35,923 nt of DNA from Alphaproteobacteria bacterium UBA2784. GTDB lineage: Bacteria; Pseudomonadota; Alphaproteobacteria; Micropepsales; Micropepsaceae. This document shows, in pieces, positions 7,253-15,932 of the stretch. The notes beneath the pieces are model-generated. The model did not search any database and had not been told where the DNA came from. It saw only the letters and a list, made by a program, of their open reading frames with translations. Location: assembly GCA_002352285.1 (NCBI GenBank), contig DEIC01000042.1, positions 24,219 to 60,141 on the forward strand, given 5' to 3'. Position numbers and translations under genes: made by a program. Positions within the stretch are counted from its first letter, which is position 1, and the number at the start of each line of letters is the position of its first letter.

Positions 7253-7544
7253 CGTGCCGACGGCCCTTGTCCAAAGCCTTCTGTCAATCTTGCGCCTGCT
7301 GCGGCGGCGAAACCACAGGGGTGGCATGGATGCGATTTGCCGCAGGGAAAACCCCCTTCAGCCAGCGGGTTCAAGGGGTTGACGCCTTGCCGGGGGCGCG
7401 GGCCGTTCTTATTCTCATGCGCAAGGCTCCCGGGAACACATCAAGCCCCTGATATGGGTCAACTTGCTTTTGTGCGCCCAACTCTGGCAAGGGATTTTCC
7501 GCGTTGCGGCCCCCCAGAATCGCGGGCCCCAAGGGGTTGAGAAC

Positions 7545-8582
7545 TTGACGACTGCCATCGCCGCCAAGACGAAGACGCGCTCCGCCGACCGGCGCACCCA
7601 TGTGCAGGGCGCCCTTGACCGGCTGACCGCGCTTGTGGCGGCCGATCTTGACGCCGTCAACGCCACGATCACCGGCTATATGCAGAGCGATGTGCCGATG
7701 ATCCCGCAGCTGGCGGGCTATCTGATCGAGGCGGGCGGCAAGCGCATCCGCCCCATGCTGACATTGGCCACAGCGCGGCTTTGCAACTATGCGGGCGCCG
7801 GCCATGTGAAGCTCGCCACCGCTGTTGAATTCATTCACACCGCATCGCTGCTGCATGATGATGTGGTCGATAATTCATCGCTGCGCCGGGGCAAAGCTGC
7901 GGCCAACATCATCTTTGGCAATCAGGCAAGCGTGCTGGTGGGCGACTATCTTTTCAGCCGCTCTTTCCGGCTGATGGTGGAAACGGGATCGCTTGCCACG
8001 CTCGACATTCTGGCGAATGCAGCCGCCGTCATCACTGAGGGCGAAGTGCTGCAGCTGACAGCAGCAAAGAACATCGCCACGAGCGAAGAAACCTATATGA
8101 AGGTGATCGCAGCCAAGACAGCGGCGCTGTTTGCAGCGGCCGCCGAAGTGGGTGGCGTGATTGCCGGACGGCCGGCGCGCGACAGTCAGGCACTGCACAT
8201 TTATGGCCGCGAGTTGGGCATCGCCTTCCAGCTGATTGATGATGCGCTCGACTATGGCTCGCTGCACGACAAGTTCGGCAAGTCGGTGGGTGATGATTTC
8301 CGGGAGGGCAAGGTGACCCTTCCCGTCATTCTGGCGCATCAGGCGGGCGATACTGCCGAGCGCGCCTTCTGGACGCGCGTCATTGCCGACGGCAAACAGC
8401 ATGAAGGTGATCTGGAGGAAGCGATCCGCATCCTTGCGCGCCATGGCGCGGTTGCACGCACGCTGGAGCGGGCGCATGACCATGCCGAGGCCGCCAAGGC
8501 GGCGCTTTCAATTTTCCCGGCATCACCCTTGCGCGAGGCGCTGTGCGACGTCGCCGATTTCTGCGTGGATCGGGCGTATTGA
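7545..8582 (+). CDS. Polyprenyl diphosphate synthase (octaprenyl/decaprenyl type)
   Basis: A long-chain trans-polyprenyl diphosphate synthase that adds isopentenyl units to make the ubiquinone side-chain precursor. It has 345 residues from the TTG at 7545, typical for the IspB/DdsA class. The two aspartate-rich Mg-binding motifs are DDVVD (105-109) and DDALD (232-236); GGKRIRP (64-70) binds the diphosphate. Chain length cannot be read safely; alphaproteobacteria usually make Q10, which would make it a decaprenyl synthase. Start: no ATG fits, the frame extends to 7464, and TTG 7545 behind AAGGGGTTGAG gives the family length. Convergent with ispE across structured repeat 1; both enzymes belong to isoprenoid synthesis. 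Confidence 0.92.
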   Translation: MTTAIAAKTKTRSADRRTHVQGALDRLTALVAADLDAVNATITGYMQSDVPMIPQLAGYLIEAGGKRIRPMLTLATARLCNYAGAGHVKLATAVEFIHTASLLHDDVVDNSSLRRGKAAANIIFGNQASVLVGDYLFSRSFRLMVETGSLATLDILANAAAVITEGEVLQLTAAKNIATSEETYMKVIAAKTAALFAAAAEVGGVIAGRPARDSQALHIYGRELGIAFQLIDDALDYGSLHDKFGKSVGDDFREGKVTLPVILAHQAGDTAERAFWTRVIADGKQHEGDLEEAIRILARHGAVARTLERAHDHAEAAKAALSIFPASPLREALCDVADFCVDRAY

Positions 8583-8652
8583 GGGTGTCGCGCTTCAGTT
8601 GCCGTCCTCTGCGCGCGCGCTGAACTTCTTTGAATGGGTAAACCTCCTTTCG

Positions 8653-8792
8653 CCTCCTCCGCTTTCGCGGGGGAGGCCGCGAGCGTTTGCGAGCGGGTGG
8701 GGGAAGTAGCCGAAAATGCATGCCCCCACCCGGACTTGAGTTCGCATTGCTCACTCAAGCCCGACCTCCCCCGCAACAAGTTGCGGAGGAGG
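8653..8792. repeat. Structured intergenic repeat 1 (class I, about 140 bp)
   Basis: Outer arms CCTCCTCCGC (8653-8662) and GCGGAGGAGG (8783-8792) are perfect inverted repeats. Inside lie a second complementary pair (GGGGGAGG/CCTCCCCC), a third (GGGTGGGGG/CCCCCACCC), and a stem from GGACTTGAG with CTCAAG. It lies between convergent polyprenyl synthase and ispE, so it could also terminate both. Copies 2 and 3 share the plan with different inner stems. Confidence 0.85.
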
Positions 8793-8818
8793 TGGAAGGA
8801 ATATCGGTGACATGCCGA

Positions 8819-9664
8819 TCAGCCATTCTGCGCCACGGCGATCCACCATGTCTCATGTTGTTGGCGCAGTGCTGCCGCCGCCTTGTTCGCCAAGTCGAGG
8901 TTCGCAAAAATCGCAAAACATGTCGCGCCGGAGCCGGTCATTGCCTCAAACAAGGGGGACTGCGCATGCAAGGCCGCCAGTGCATCGCCGATAATTGGTG
9001 CGATGTTGCGTGCGGGAGCTTCAAGATCATTGGTGGTGTGCTGCAGCCATTGCGCCAGCGCGCCCACATCGTCAAACCGGGCCGGATGCGGGGGCACATG
9101 CGCCCCGCTGCGATGCTTTAACGCGCCAAAGACCTCCGCCGTTGCCACGCCCACGCGCGGATTGACGAGCACCAGCGGCAGGCTGGGCATGGCAGGGGCT
9201 GGTGTCAGGCGCTCGCCGCGCCCCTCGGCAAACACAGGCGTTGAGGCAAGGCACATGGGCACATCCGCACCCAATGATAACGCGATGCGCGTGATTTCAT
9301 CCTTGCTGTGCCTGCCGGGAAAAAGCGTCTCCAGCGCGCGCAATGTGGCCGCCGCATCGGCAGAGCCGCCGCCAAGACCTGCGGCCACGGGAATGTTTTT
9401 CTCAAGGGCAATGGCCAGACCATCAACGCCAAAGGCGCGCACGGCGCGCATCACCAGATTGCTCTCGCCATTGCCCGCTGCATGGGCGAAGGGGCCGGTG
9501 ACATCAAGCGACACGCCTTTGGTGACGCGCGTGACGGCCAGACTGTCGGCAAGGTCGAGAAAGACGGCAAGGCTGGCTATTGCGTGATAGCCATCCTCGG
9601 CGCGCGCGCCGACATGCAGAAACAGGTTCAGCTTGGCGGGCGCATGGACATGGATCGCCGCCAT
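8819..9664 (-). CDS. ispE: 4-diphosphocytidyl-2-C-methyl-D-erythritol kinase, IspE
   Basis: A GHMP-family kinase that phosphorylates the 2-hydroxyl of CDP-methylerythritol in the non-mevalonate (MEP) isoprenoid pathway. The 281 residues show the catalytic lysine region APAKLNLFLHV (K11), the ATP-binding glycine loop PVAAGLGGGSADAAA (92-106) and the catalytic aspartate in LGADVPMC (D134), matching K10 and D141 of the E. coli enzyme. The C-terminal GSGATCFAIF is the third GHMP motif. It is preceded by a TPR-protein gene on the same strand, only 8 bp away, so the two probably share a transcript that reads into structured repeat 1. Confidence 0.96.
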   Translation of the reverse strand: MAAIHVHAPAKLNLFLHVGARAEDGYHAIASLAVFLDLADSLAVTRVTKGVSLDVTGPFAHAAGNGESNLVMRAVRAFGVDGLAIALEKNIPVAAGLGGGSADAAATLRALETLFPGRHSKDEITRIALSLGADVPMCLASTPVFAEGRGERLTPAPAMPSLPLVLVNPRVGVATAEVFGALKHRSGAHVPPHPARFDDVGALAQWLQHTTNDLEAPARNIAPIIGDALAALHAQSPLFEAMTGSGATCFAIFANLDLANKAAAALRQQHETWWIAVAQNG

Positions 9665-9672
9665 GACACGGC

Positions 9673-11454
9673 CTAGGGCGTTGCGGGCGGCGCATCTGCG
9701 CCACCGGCGTCAGCGCGCGGGGCCTCTGCCATGCCGTTTTCCAGCTTTTCGCGGATGGCCGGAATGTTTTCTTCCGGCGGCGACAGGCTCAAGGCCCGCT
9801 GCCACTGGAAGCGCGCTTCACGCTCGCGCCCGACCTTCCAGTAAACATCGCCCAGATGGTCGTTGATGGTGGGATCCTGCGGCGCGAGTTCAATCGCGCG
9901 TTCCAGATGGATGACGGCGGTTGCATAGTCGCCGCGCCGGTAATAGGCCCAGCCGAGACTGTCGATGATGAAACCGTCATTGGGTTTGAGTTCCACCGCG
10001 CGGCGGATCATCTCGGTGCCCTCGTCCATGTTCTCGCCGCGGTCCACATAGGAATAGCCGAGATAGTTGAGGACGGCGGGCTGATCGGGCTTCAATTCCA
10101 GCGAGCGGCGCAGATCGGCTTCGGCTTCCGCCCAGCGTTTGCCGCGCTCATAGGCAATGCCGCGCGCAAAGAACACAAGCCAATGCCGCTCTTCGGGCGT
10201 TGCAATGGCATTGATCGCAACGGAATAGGCGGCGGCGGCGGCATCCCAGTTCTTGCGGTCGCGCTCGATGTCGCCCAGCGCCATCATCAGCTGCGACTGG
10301 GTATAGCCCTCGTCAACGGCGCGGTTGAGGAGAGCGACCGCCTCTTCTGCGCGCTCAAGGCGATTGAGATTGATGGCCTCGGCAATGAGGGCTGAAACGT
10401 AAAGCGGCTCGTCCCTGGTAACGGTCTGATAGATGGCGATCGCGTCTTCATAGCGCTCGCCCTCTTCGAACAGTTCGGCAAGCACGAGGCGTGCGCTGAC
10501 GAGATCTGGGTTCAGCCACATCGCCACCTGCAGATAGATGACGGGGGCATCCAGACCGTTCTCCGTGTCGAACACGGTTGCCATGTTGAACAGCGCCTCG
10601 GCCATGCCCTGAACCGGCGTTTTCACCCGCCAGACCAGATTGGCGCCCGAGCCGATGCGCTGGCGCGTGACCATCAGCAACTGGTTCTCGGGCAGCGCGC
10701 CCAGCCCGCGGTCGATGACGGCGCGGGCGGCATCCATGCTGCCCGCCTCTTCCAGAAAGGCGGCATAGGCCGAAAGCACACGGCCGCTCTTGCCCTCGCT
10801 GTTTTCGACGGCGCGGATGAAAAGCGCATCTGCGCCGGTGCGGTCGCCCAGGAGGGCCGCCATCAGCGCGCCATGATAATCGCCCAGCACGTCAAAGCCG
10901 CGCTGGCCGGACGCACGCGCAAGTTCGCGGCGTGCATCGGCGCCGCGCCCCTCGCCCGCCATGATCCAGTAACTGATGAGCCGCGAGGAGATGCCCTGAT
11001 CGGTCGCCAGCATTGCGTCGATCTCGGCGCGCGCCATCGGCCAATCGCCGCGGCGCGCGGCCTCTGCCGCAAGAACAAGGCGCGCGGTCAGCGTGTTCTG
11101 GCCGCCGGAGATGACACGGCGGGCAAGATTTGCTGCCGTATCCATCTGCCCTGCCTGCACGGCATAGAGGAAGGCGCGCTGCAGCAGCATGTTGTTTTCG
11201 GGATCACGCGAGAGCGCGTCGAGATAGCGGCGCGCGGCCTCGTGCACATCGCGGCTGGCGGCAGCTTCACGCGCGACCAGAAAATCACCATAGATCGTAT
11301 CGCTGGCGGGGCCTGCCACATCGGCGCTGCGCTCACGCGTGCCGCCGCGATTCAGCCAGTCGAGCGCGCCAGAGGAAACGGCCACCAGCACGCCAGCGGC
11401 TGCCGCGGCCACAATCAGGACCGAAGAGAGGATCGTTGTCGTCCGGCGCATCAT
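9673..11454 (-). CDS. Membrane-anchored tetratricopeptide repeat protein
   Basis: A 593-residue TPR protein. Residues 8-27 (LSSVLIVAAAAAGVLVAVSS) are a single membrane anchor or uncleaved signal; the rest is helical repeats, clearest toward the C-terminus (about 400-580), where units such as AVLNYLGYSYVDRGENMDEG, DSLGWAYYRRGDYATAVIHL and DHLGDVYWKVGREREARFQW have canonical W/L-G-Y-A spacing. TPR arrays act as scaffolds for protein assembly, probably on the periplasmic face here; the partner is unknown. Start ATG 11454 (a second ATG follows at once); upstream in-frame codons overlap the ETF-QO end and are not used. It follows the ETF-QO gene after 38 bp and precedes ispE. Confidence 0.82.
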   Translation of the reverse strand: MMRRTTTILSSVLIVAAAAAGVLVAVSSGALDWLNRGGTRERSADVAGPASDTIYGDFLVAREAAASRDVHEAARRYLDALSRDPENNMLLQRAFLYAVQAGQMDTAANLARRVISGGQNTLTARLVLAAEAARRGDWPMARAEIDAMLATDQGISSRLISYWIMAGEGRGADARRELARASGQRGFDVLGDYHGALMAALLGDRTGADALFIRAVENSEGKSGRVLSAYAAFLEEAGSMDAARAVIDRGLGALPENQLLMVTRQRIGSGANLVWRVKTPVQGMAEALFNMATVFDTENGLDAPVIYLQVAMWLNPDLVSARLVLAELFEEGERYEDAIAIYQTVTRDEPLYVSALIAEAINLNRLERAEEAVALLNRAVDEGYTQSQLMMALGDIERDRKNWDAAAAAYSVAINAIATPEERHWLVFFARGIAYERGKRWAEAEADLRRSLELKPDQPAVLNYLGYSYVDRGENMDEGTEMIRRAVELKPNDGFIIDSLGWAYYRRGDYATAVIHLERAIELAPQDPTINDHLGDVYWKVGREREARFQWQRALSLSPPEENIPAIREKLENGMAEAPRADAGGADAPPATP

Positions 11455-11492
11455 CAGGCGCTTACCCTTCAAACAGGGCGGACCCGCGCCCC

Positions 11493-13160
11493 TTACATGT
11501 TCGGATAGTTCGGTCCGCCCGACCCTTCGGGTGTGACCCAATTGATGTTCTGCGACGGGTCTTTGATGTCGCAGGTTTTGCAGTGGACACAGTTCTGCGC
11601 ATTGATCTGAAAGCGCGGGTTCTGTCCAGAGCCATCATAAACGACTTCATACACGCCGGCGGGGCAATAACGCTGTGCCGGTTCGGCATATTTGGGCAGA
11701 TTCACGTTAATGGGAACTGACGGATCCTTGAGCGTCAGGTGGATCGGCTGGTCTTCCTCGTGGTTGGTATTCGACAGGAAAACGCTGGAAAGCCGGTCAA
11801 AACTGATGACGCCATCAGGCTTTGGATAGGCAATCGGCTTGTGTCTGGCCGCCGGCTCGGTCGAGGCCGCGTCCGTCTTACGATGTTTTAATGTGCCGAA
11901 CGGGCCGAAACCGAAAAGCTGGTTCGACCACATGTCCACCGCGCCCAGGGGCACGCCGACCAGCGTGCCAAACCGGCTCCACAGCGGCTTCACATTGCGG
12001 ACGCGCTTCAGATCTTTGGCAATCGGCGAGCGGCGCACTGCTGGCTCGTAATCGGCCAATACGTCCTGCGCGCGACCCTCACCCAATGCCGCGAAGGCGG
12101 CCTCGGCGGCCAGCATGCCGCTGCGCATGGCGTTATGCGTGCCCTTGATGCGCGGCACATTCACAAAGCCCGCCGAACAGCCGATCAGCGCACCGCCGGG
12201 GAACGCCAGTTTCGGAATCGACTGCCAGCCGCCCTCGGTGATCGCGCGCGCACCATAAGAGAGGCGCTTGCCACCCTCCAGCTGCTCGCGGATCAGCGGG
12301 TGCTGCTTCATCCGCTGGAATTCTTCAAAGGGTGACAGGTACGGATTCCTGTAATTGAGGTGGACAACGAACCCCACCGAGATGAAGCCGCCCTTCATAT
12401 GATAGAGGAACGAGCCGCCGCCGGTTCCCGATGACAGCGGCCAGCCCATCGTGTGCATTACAAGGCCCGGCTTGTGGCGCGCAGGATCTGCCTGCCAAAG
12501 CTCTTTCATGCCGATGCCGAATTTCTGCGGCTCGCTGTCTTTATCCAGGTTGAACTGCGCGATCAGCTGCTTGGCGAGCGATCCGCGCACGCCCTCGCCG
12601 ATCAGCGTGTACTTGCCCAGAATGTTCATGCCGGGCTGGAAACCATCCTTCGGTTTCCCGTCGCGGCCGATCCCCATATCGCCCGTCTGGACGCCAATGA
12701 CCTTGCCGCCATCATAAAGAACCCTGGCGGCGGCAAAGCCCGGATAGATTTCGACGCCCAATTCCTCTGCCTGCTTGCCCAGCCAGCGGCAGACATTGCC
12801 CAGCGATGCAACATAGTTGCCGTGATTGTTCATCAAGGGCGGAAACATGAAATTGGGAATGCGCAGCGCGCCTGCGGGGCCCAGGAAATAAAAACGGTCG
12901 CTGGTGACGGGCGTATCCAGCGGCGCGCCCTTTTCCTTCCAGTCGGGAATGAGTTCGTTGAGGGCGCACGGGTCGATCACAGCGCCGGAGAGAATGTGCG
13001 CGCCGACTTCCGAGCCCTTTTCGAGGATGCAGACAGACACGTCGCGGCCTGCTTCGGCGGCAAGCTGCTTGATGCGGATAGCGGCGGAAAGGCCCGCGGG
13101 GCCCGCACCCACGATCACCACATCATATTCCATCGACTCGCGTTCAATTTCGCCCGTCAT
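11493..13160 (-). CDS. Electron transfer flavoprotein-ubiquinone oxidoreductase
   Basis: ETF-QO takes electrons from reduced ETF (fatty-acid and amino-acid acyl-CoA dehydrogenases) to ubiquinone at the inner membrane, using FAD and one [4Fe-4S] cluster. The 555 residues include GAGPAG (18-23) for FAD, the LEKGSEVGAHILSGAVIDP flavin segment, and the C-terminal ferredoxin-like part with CPAGVYEV followed by CVHCKTC (four cluster cysteines), then INWVTPEGSGGPNYPNM, the highly conserved terminus. ATG 13160 gives the family length; an in-frame extension to 13259 is not conserved. No etfAB genes are in the window. A Q10-type quinone made by the synthase at 7545 would be its acceptor, which is general inference. 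Confidence 0.95.
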   Translation of the reverse strand: MTGEIERESMEYDVVIVGAGPAGLSAAIRIKQLAAEAGRDVSVCILEKGSEVGAHILSGAVIDPCALNELIPDWKEKGAPLDTPVTSDRFYFLGPAGALRIPNFMFPPLMNNHGNYVASLGNVCRWLGKQAEELGVEIYPGFAAARVLYDGGKVIGVQTGDMGIGRDGKPKDGFQPGMNILGKYTLIGEGVRGSLAKQLIAQFNLDKDSEPQKFGIGMKELWQADPARHKPGLVMHTMGWPLSSGTGGGSFLYHMKGGFISVGFVVHLNYRNPYLSPFEEFQRMKQHPLIREQLEGGKRLSYGARAITEGGWQSIPKLAFPGGALIGCSAGFVNVPRIKGTHNAMRSGMLAAEAAFAALGEGRAQDVLADYEPAVRRSPIAKDLKRVRNVKPLWSRFGTLVGVPLGAVDMWSNQLFGFGPFGTLKHRKTDAASTEPAARHKPIAYPKPDGVISFDRLSSVFLSNTNHEEDQPIHLTLKDPSVPINVNLPKYAEPAQRYCPAGVYEVVYDGSGQNPRFQINAQNCVHCKTCDIKDPSQNINWVTPEGSGGPNYPNM

Positions 13161-13275
13161 TGCGCCAATCTTCCCCTGCCGAAGCGCGATCATTCCCTTT
13201 GTGGAGAGGCTTTGGCCGCTGGTCAACAGGCGCATGGCCCTTTGCCGTAAAGTCAGCATTGGCTAAGGTCGCGTC

Positions 13276-14148
13276 ATGGCCGACAGCACAGACACGCGCG
13301 AATTGACGCCGCCCGGATTCGCAATGGGGGACGCGGCGGGCGCATTGGCCATGCTGGAATGGCTTGCAAGCCTTGGCGCGGCTGATCCGGTTCTGGAGAC
13401 GCCGCAATGCTGGCTTGCTGATGGGCCGAGTGCCCAGGGCGATGCACCTTCAAGCGTGCCCGAAGCTCAACAAGCTGCAATTGCCGCATCCGTCAAGCGG
13501 ACAGCGCCGTCCAAAGAACCCGCAACCGATTCAGGCTCACTCGCCGAGGCGCAGCGCGCGGCGGCGGCGGCGCAGTCTCTGGCAGAATTGCGCGAGGCGA
13601 TGGCGCGCTTTGACGGCACGAATCTGAAAGCGGGAGCACGCAACCTCGTCTTCGCGGACGGCAACAGCCAGGCGCCGCTGATGCTGGTAGGCGAAGCGCC
13701 GGGGCGTGACGAGGATCTGGCAGGGCTTCCCTTTGTTGGGGCCTCGGGCCAGCTGCTCGACCGCATTCTGGCCGCTGCCGGGCTTGACCGCACCAAGGTC
13801 TATATCACCAATGTGCTGCCGTGGCGGCCGCCTGACAATCGCGAGCCGTCACTGACCGAGGCGGCGCTGTTTCTGCCCTTCCTCAAGCGGCACATCGCGC
13901 TTGTCAGGCCGCGCATCGTTCTGGCGCTGGGCGCAACCTCGATGCGGCATCTGTTCGACACCACCGAGGGCATCACGCGGATGCGCGGCAAGTGGCAGGA
14001 ACTTTTGATCGAGGACAATGCCATTCCTGCGATGGCAACGTTTCATCCCGCCGCCCTGCTGCGCAATGCCCTCAACAAGCGCTTTGTCTGGCGCGACATG
14101 CTTGAGGTGTCAGCGCGGCTTGGCATGCTGGATCAGAAGGACCACTGA
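13276..14148 (+). CDS. Uracil-DNA glycosylase family protein lacking the Fe-S cysteines
   Basis: A 290-residue UDG-superfamily protein of the family 4 (UdgA-like) type, which removes uracil from DNA. Motif A is GEAPGRDED (139-147) followed by LPFVGASGQLLDR; the central PPDNREP (185-191) and the C-terminal FHPAALLRN (256-264, with the motif B histidine) are present. However, the four cysteines that hold the [4Fe-4S] cluster in classical family 4 enzymes are absent: the N-terminal pair is replaced by RFDGTNLKAG, the third is tryptophan (PWRPP), and the fourth is aliphatic/aromatic (ALFLPFL). The sole Cys is C45 in a divergent 90-residue Ala/Pro-rich N-terminal region. Divergent from ETF-QO; moaB starts four bases after the stop. 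Confidence 0.85.
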   Translation: MADSTDTRELTPPGFAMGDAAGALAMLEWLASLGAADPVLETPQCWLADGPSAQGDAPSSVPEAQQAAIAASVKRTAPSKEPATDSGSLAEAQRAAAAAQSLAELREAMARFDGTNLKAGARNLVFADGNSQAPLMLVGEAPGRDEDLAGLPFVGASGQLLDRILAAAGLDRTKVYITNVLPWRPPDNREPSLTEAALFLPFLKRHIALVRPRIVLALGATSMRHLFDTTEGITRMRGKWQELLIEDNAIPAMATFHPAALLRNALNKRFVWRDMLEVSARLGMLDQKDH

Positions 14149-14152
14149 ACTC

Positions 14153-14722
14153 ATGTCACGGATTGATGGCGCGCGCGCCTTTCTGCCCCTCAACATCGCG
14201 GTTTTGACAGTGAGCGATACGCGCTCTCTCGCCGAAGACAAGTCGGGCGACATTCTGGCGGCCCGGATCGAAGAGGCGGGACACAAAGTCCTTGACCGTG
14301 CGCTGGTGCGCGATGAAGTGCCCGCGATTGTCGAAAAGCTGAAAGGCTGGATCGCCGATCCCAAAGTGGATGCCGTCATCTCGACAGGCGGCACGGGGCT
14401 GACGGGCCGCGACGTGACGCCGGAGGCTTTTCGCAAAGTCTTTGAAAAGGAGATTGACGGCTTTGCTGCCGTATTCCACCAGATCTCGTTCGGAACCGTG
14501 GGCACATCGACGCTGCAATCGCGCGCCTGTGCGGGCGTTGCGGGCGGCACCTATCTGTTCGCCCTGCCGGGGTCATCCGGCGCGGTGAAGGATGCGTGGG
14601 ACGGCATCCTGAAGCATCAGTTCGACAGCCGCCACATGCCCTGCAACTTCGCCGAGATCATGCCGCGCCTGCAGGAGCACATGCCCGGCGGCGGCAAGCG
14701 CGGCAAAACGCCTGCCGCCTGA
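14153..14722 (+). CDS. moaB: Molybdenum cofactor biosynthesis protein B, MoaB
   Basis: A MoaB/MogA-fold protein of 189 residues, connected with molybdopterin adenylylation in molybdenum cofactor synthesis (its exact role in bacteria that also have MogA is less certain). The MPT-binding segment STGGTGLTGRDVTPEA and the preceding VLTVSDTRSLAEDKSGDIL are the family signatures; LFALPGSSGAVKDAW is the third conserved segment. The start ATG at 14153 lies four bases after the glycosylase stop, and the frame open further upstream belongs to the glycosylase gene. No other moa/mog genes occur in the window, so the pairing with the glycosylase is positional, not functional. A short C-terminal tail (GGGKRGKTPAA) is basic. 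Confidence 0.93.
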   Translation: MSRIDGARAFLPLNIAVLTVSDTRSLAEDKSGDILAARIEEAGHKVLDRALVRDEVPAIVEKLKGWIADPKVDAVISTGGTGLTGRDVTPEAFRKVFEKEIDGFAAVFHQISFGTVGTSTLQSRACAGVAGGTYLFALPGSSGAVKDAWDGILKHQFDSRHMPCNFAEIMPRLQEHMPGGGKRGKTPAA

Positions 14723-14724
14723 AC

Positions 14725-15147
14725 TCAGCCGCGTTTGAGTGCGCCCGTTGCGGCCATCGGAATGAGCCAGCCCAAGAGCAGCACCGTGTTGGGAATGATG
14801 TTGGTGGCAAAGCCCGTGTGGGCCGACAGGTAGCCGTCAACAACATACCAGACGACTGTGCTTGCGGTGAGCATCTGCCAGAGGCGGCGCTGGTGGGCGC
14901 CCGCGACATGGGCCGCCTGCACGGCGGCATAAAGCGTCACGCTCCAGCCCAATGTGACAGCACCCATCAGCGCAATCGAAAAGCGCGTGTGGGGATCAAG
15001 CACAAGCCCTTCATCCCGGTCGATCATGGCAAAGACCATGTGCGCGGCATCGCCGCCCGCCGCATGTCCGCCAATGGCGAGCACAAGGCCGAAGATCGCA
15101 ACGCCCAGACACCAGATGTTCAGCCAGGTTTTCCAGAAGGGGGACAT
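14725..15147 (-). CDS. Unknown four-helix integral membrane protein
   Basis: I do not recognise a named family. The 140-residue product has four hydrophobic segments: about 9-26 (LNIWCLGVAIFGLVLAIG), 57-77 (FSIALMGAVTLGWSVTLYAA), 93-108 (LTASTVVWYVVDGYLS) and 118-134 (IPNTVLLLGWLIPMAAT). A polar loop after helix 1 contains HAAGGDAAHMVFAMIDRDE. It resembles small uncharacterised inner-membrane proteins. The start is open to choice: ATG 15147 has CGGAGAAC five bases upstream, while an in-frame ATG at 15180 sits four bases after the GGAGGAGG arm of structured repeat 2 and would add eleven residues. The gene converges with moaB with 2 bp between stops. Confidence 0.6.
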   Translation of the reverse strand: MSPFWKTWLNIWCLGVAIFGLVLAIGGHAAGGDAAHMVFAMIDRDEGLVLDPHTRFSIALMGAVTLGWSVTLYAAVQAAHVAGAHQRRLWQMLTASTVVWYVVDGYLSAHTGFATNIIPNTVLLLGWLIPMAATGALKRG

Positions 15148-15184
15148 GGGGTTCTCCGTTTGAACAACCAACAACTGCATTCAG

Positions 15185-15318
15185 CCTCCTCCATGCCATT
15201 GCATGGGGGAGGCCGGCATGCGCTTGCATGCCGGGTGGGGTATGAATCAAAGAAGCAACCGCCCCCACCCGCGCGTGAAGACGCGCGACCTCCCCCGCGT
15301 GAAGCCACGCGGAGGAGG
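15185..15318. repeat. Structured intergenic repeat 2 (class I, about 134 bp)
   Basis: Outer arms CCTCCTCC (15185-15192) and GGAGGAGG (15311-15318). Inner hairpins are perfect but unlike those of the other copies: CCGGCATGC-gctt-GCATGCCGG and CGCGCGT-gaag-ACGCGCG, flanked by the common GGGGGAGG/CCTCCCCC and GGTGGGG/CCCCACC pairs. It lies upstream of the unknown membrane protein and downstream of the transferase operon (both minus strand). Reading on the minus strand, its left arm is GGAGGAGG four bases before an in-frame ATG at 15180. Confidence 0.85.
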
Positions 15319-15350
15319 TAAACAATCTGTAGCACTTGCTACATATTCTG

Positions 15351-15932
15351 TCAAATGATGCGGCGGCCGGGCTTTTTGAGGCGGGAGACATCGCCCGGCT
15401 CGTCCACGTCGCCCAGCGTTTCCAAGAGGGCAACGCCAAGCCCGCGCGGCAGCGACGCCAGCGTATCACTCAATGTGTGTGGCGATGACCAGCGCACATT
15501 CCTGAAGAGCGTGGGCGTTGTGCGTGTGCGCTTCATGCCGATCAGCCAGTAACCGCCATCTTCCGCCGGGCCAATGACGCAATCGGATTTTCCCAAAGCC
15601 GCGAAGGCGCGCGCGATGCGGGAGCGCGATATGTCCGGGCAATCGGTGCCGATGATAATGATGGGGCCCTTCGTGCTCCGGCGGAACATGCGCGCCATGC
15701 GTGCACCCAGATCGCCGGTTCCTTGCGCGATGGCGTCTGCGCCGAAGGAAGCAGGCGACGGCGTTGCGGCGATGATCGTCTGCCAGCGCGGATCGGCGGT
15801 CATCGCAAGGGTGCGATCCAGCAGCGCGCGATAGACGCGCAAGCCGCCCGGATTGCCCAGCGCGCGCGCGAGGCGCGTTTTTACGCGGCCCATCTGCGGC
15901 ACACGCGCAAAGATGATGAGTGTCTTTCTCAC
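15351..15932 (-). CDS. Transferase 1, rSAM/selenodomain-associated (TIGR04282/DUF2064)
   Basis: A 193-residue nucleotide-diphospho-sugar-transferase-like protein of the TIGR04282 group. Signatures are IFARVPQMGRVKTRLA near the N-terminus, IIIGTDCPDIS, IGPAEDGGYWLIG and VDEPGDVSRL. The family was named for genomic association with radical SAM/selenodomain proteins and is annotated in some organisms as arsenosugar biosynthesis; neither partner is seen here. Start is GTG at 15932, overlapping the TGA of the upstream transferase (GTGA), so the pair is translationally coupled; ATG-only prediction would miss this start. The reaction is unproven; sugar or alditol transfer from a nucleotide-sugar is the family-level guess. 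Confidence 0.85.
   Translation of the reverse strand: MRKTLIIFARVPQMGRVKTRLARALGNPGGLRVYRALLDRTLAMTADPRWQTIIAATPSPASFGADAIAQGTGDLGARMARMFRRSTKGPIIIIGTDCPDISRSRIARAFAALGKSDCVIGPAEDGGYWLIGMKRTRTTPTLFRNVRWSSPHTLSDTLASLPRGLGVALLETLGDVDEPGDVSRLKKPGRRII

Noticed and set aside
7253..7544. Divergent region before the polyprenyl synthase gene examined for a tRNA or riboswitch; the motif AAGGGGTTGA occurs at 7373 and 7531.
   Set aside because: No cloverleaf or known riboswitch pattern could be drawn, and the TTGACG at 7381 has no -10 at a usable distance; the repeated decamer is GC-rich and may be chance.
8653..8792. Hairpin repeats considered as CRISPR or as an insertion-sequence end.
   Set aside because: No regular repeat-spacer pattern, no cas or transposase gene and no target-site duplication is visible; the copies are scattered singly between genes.
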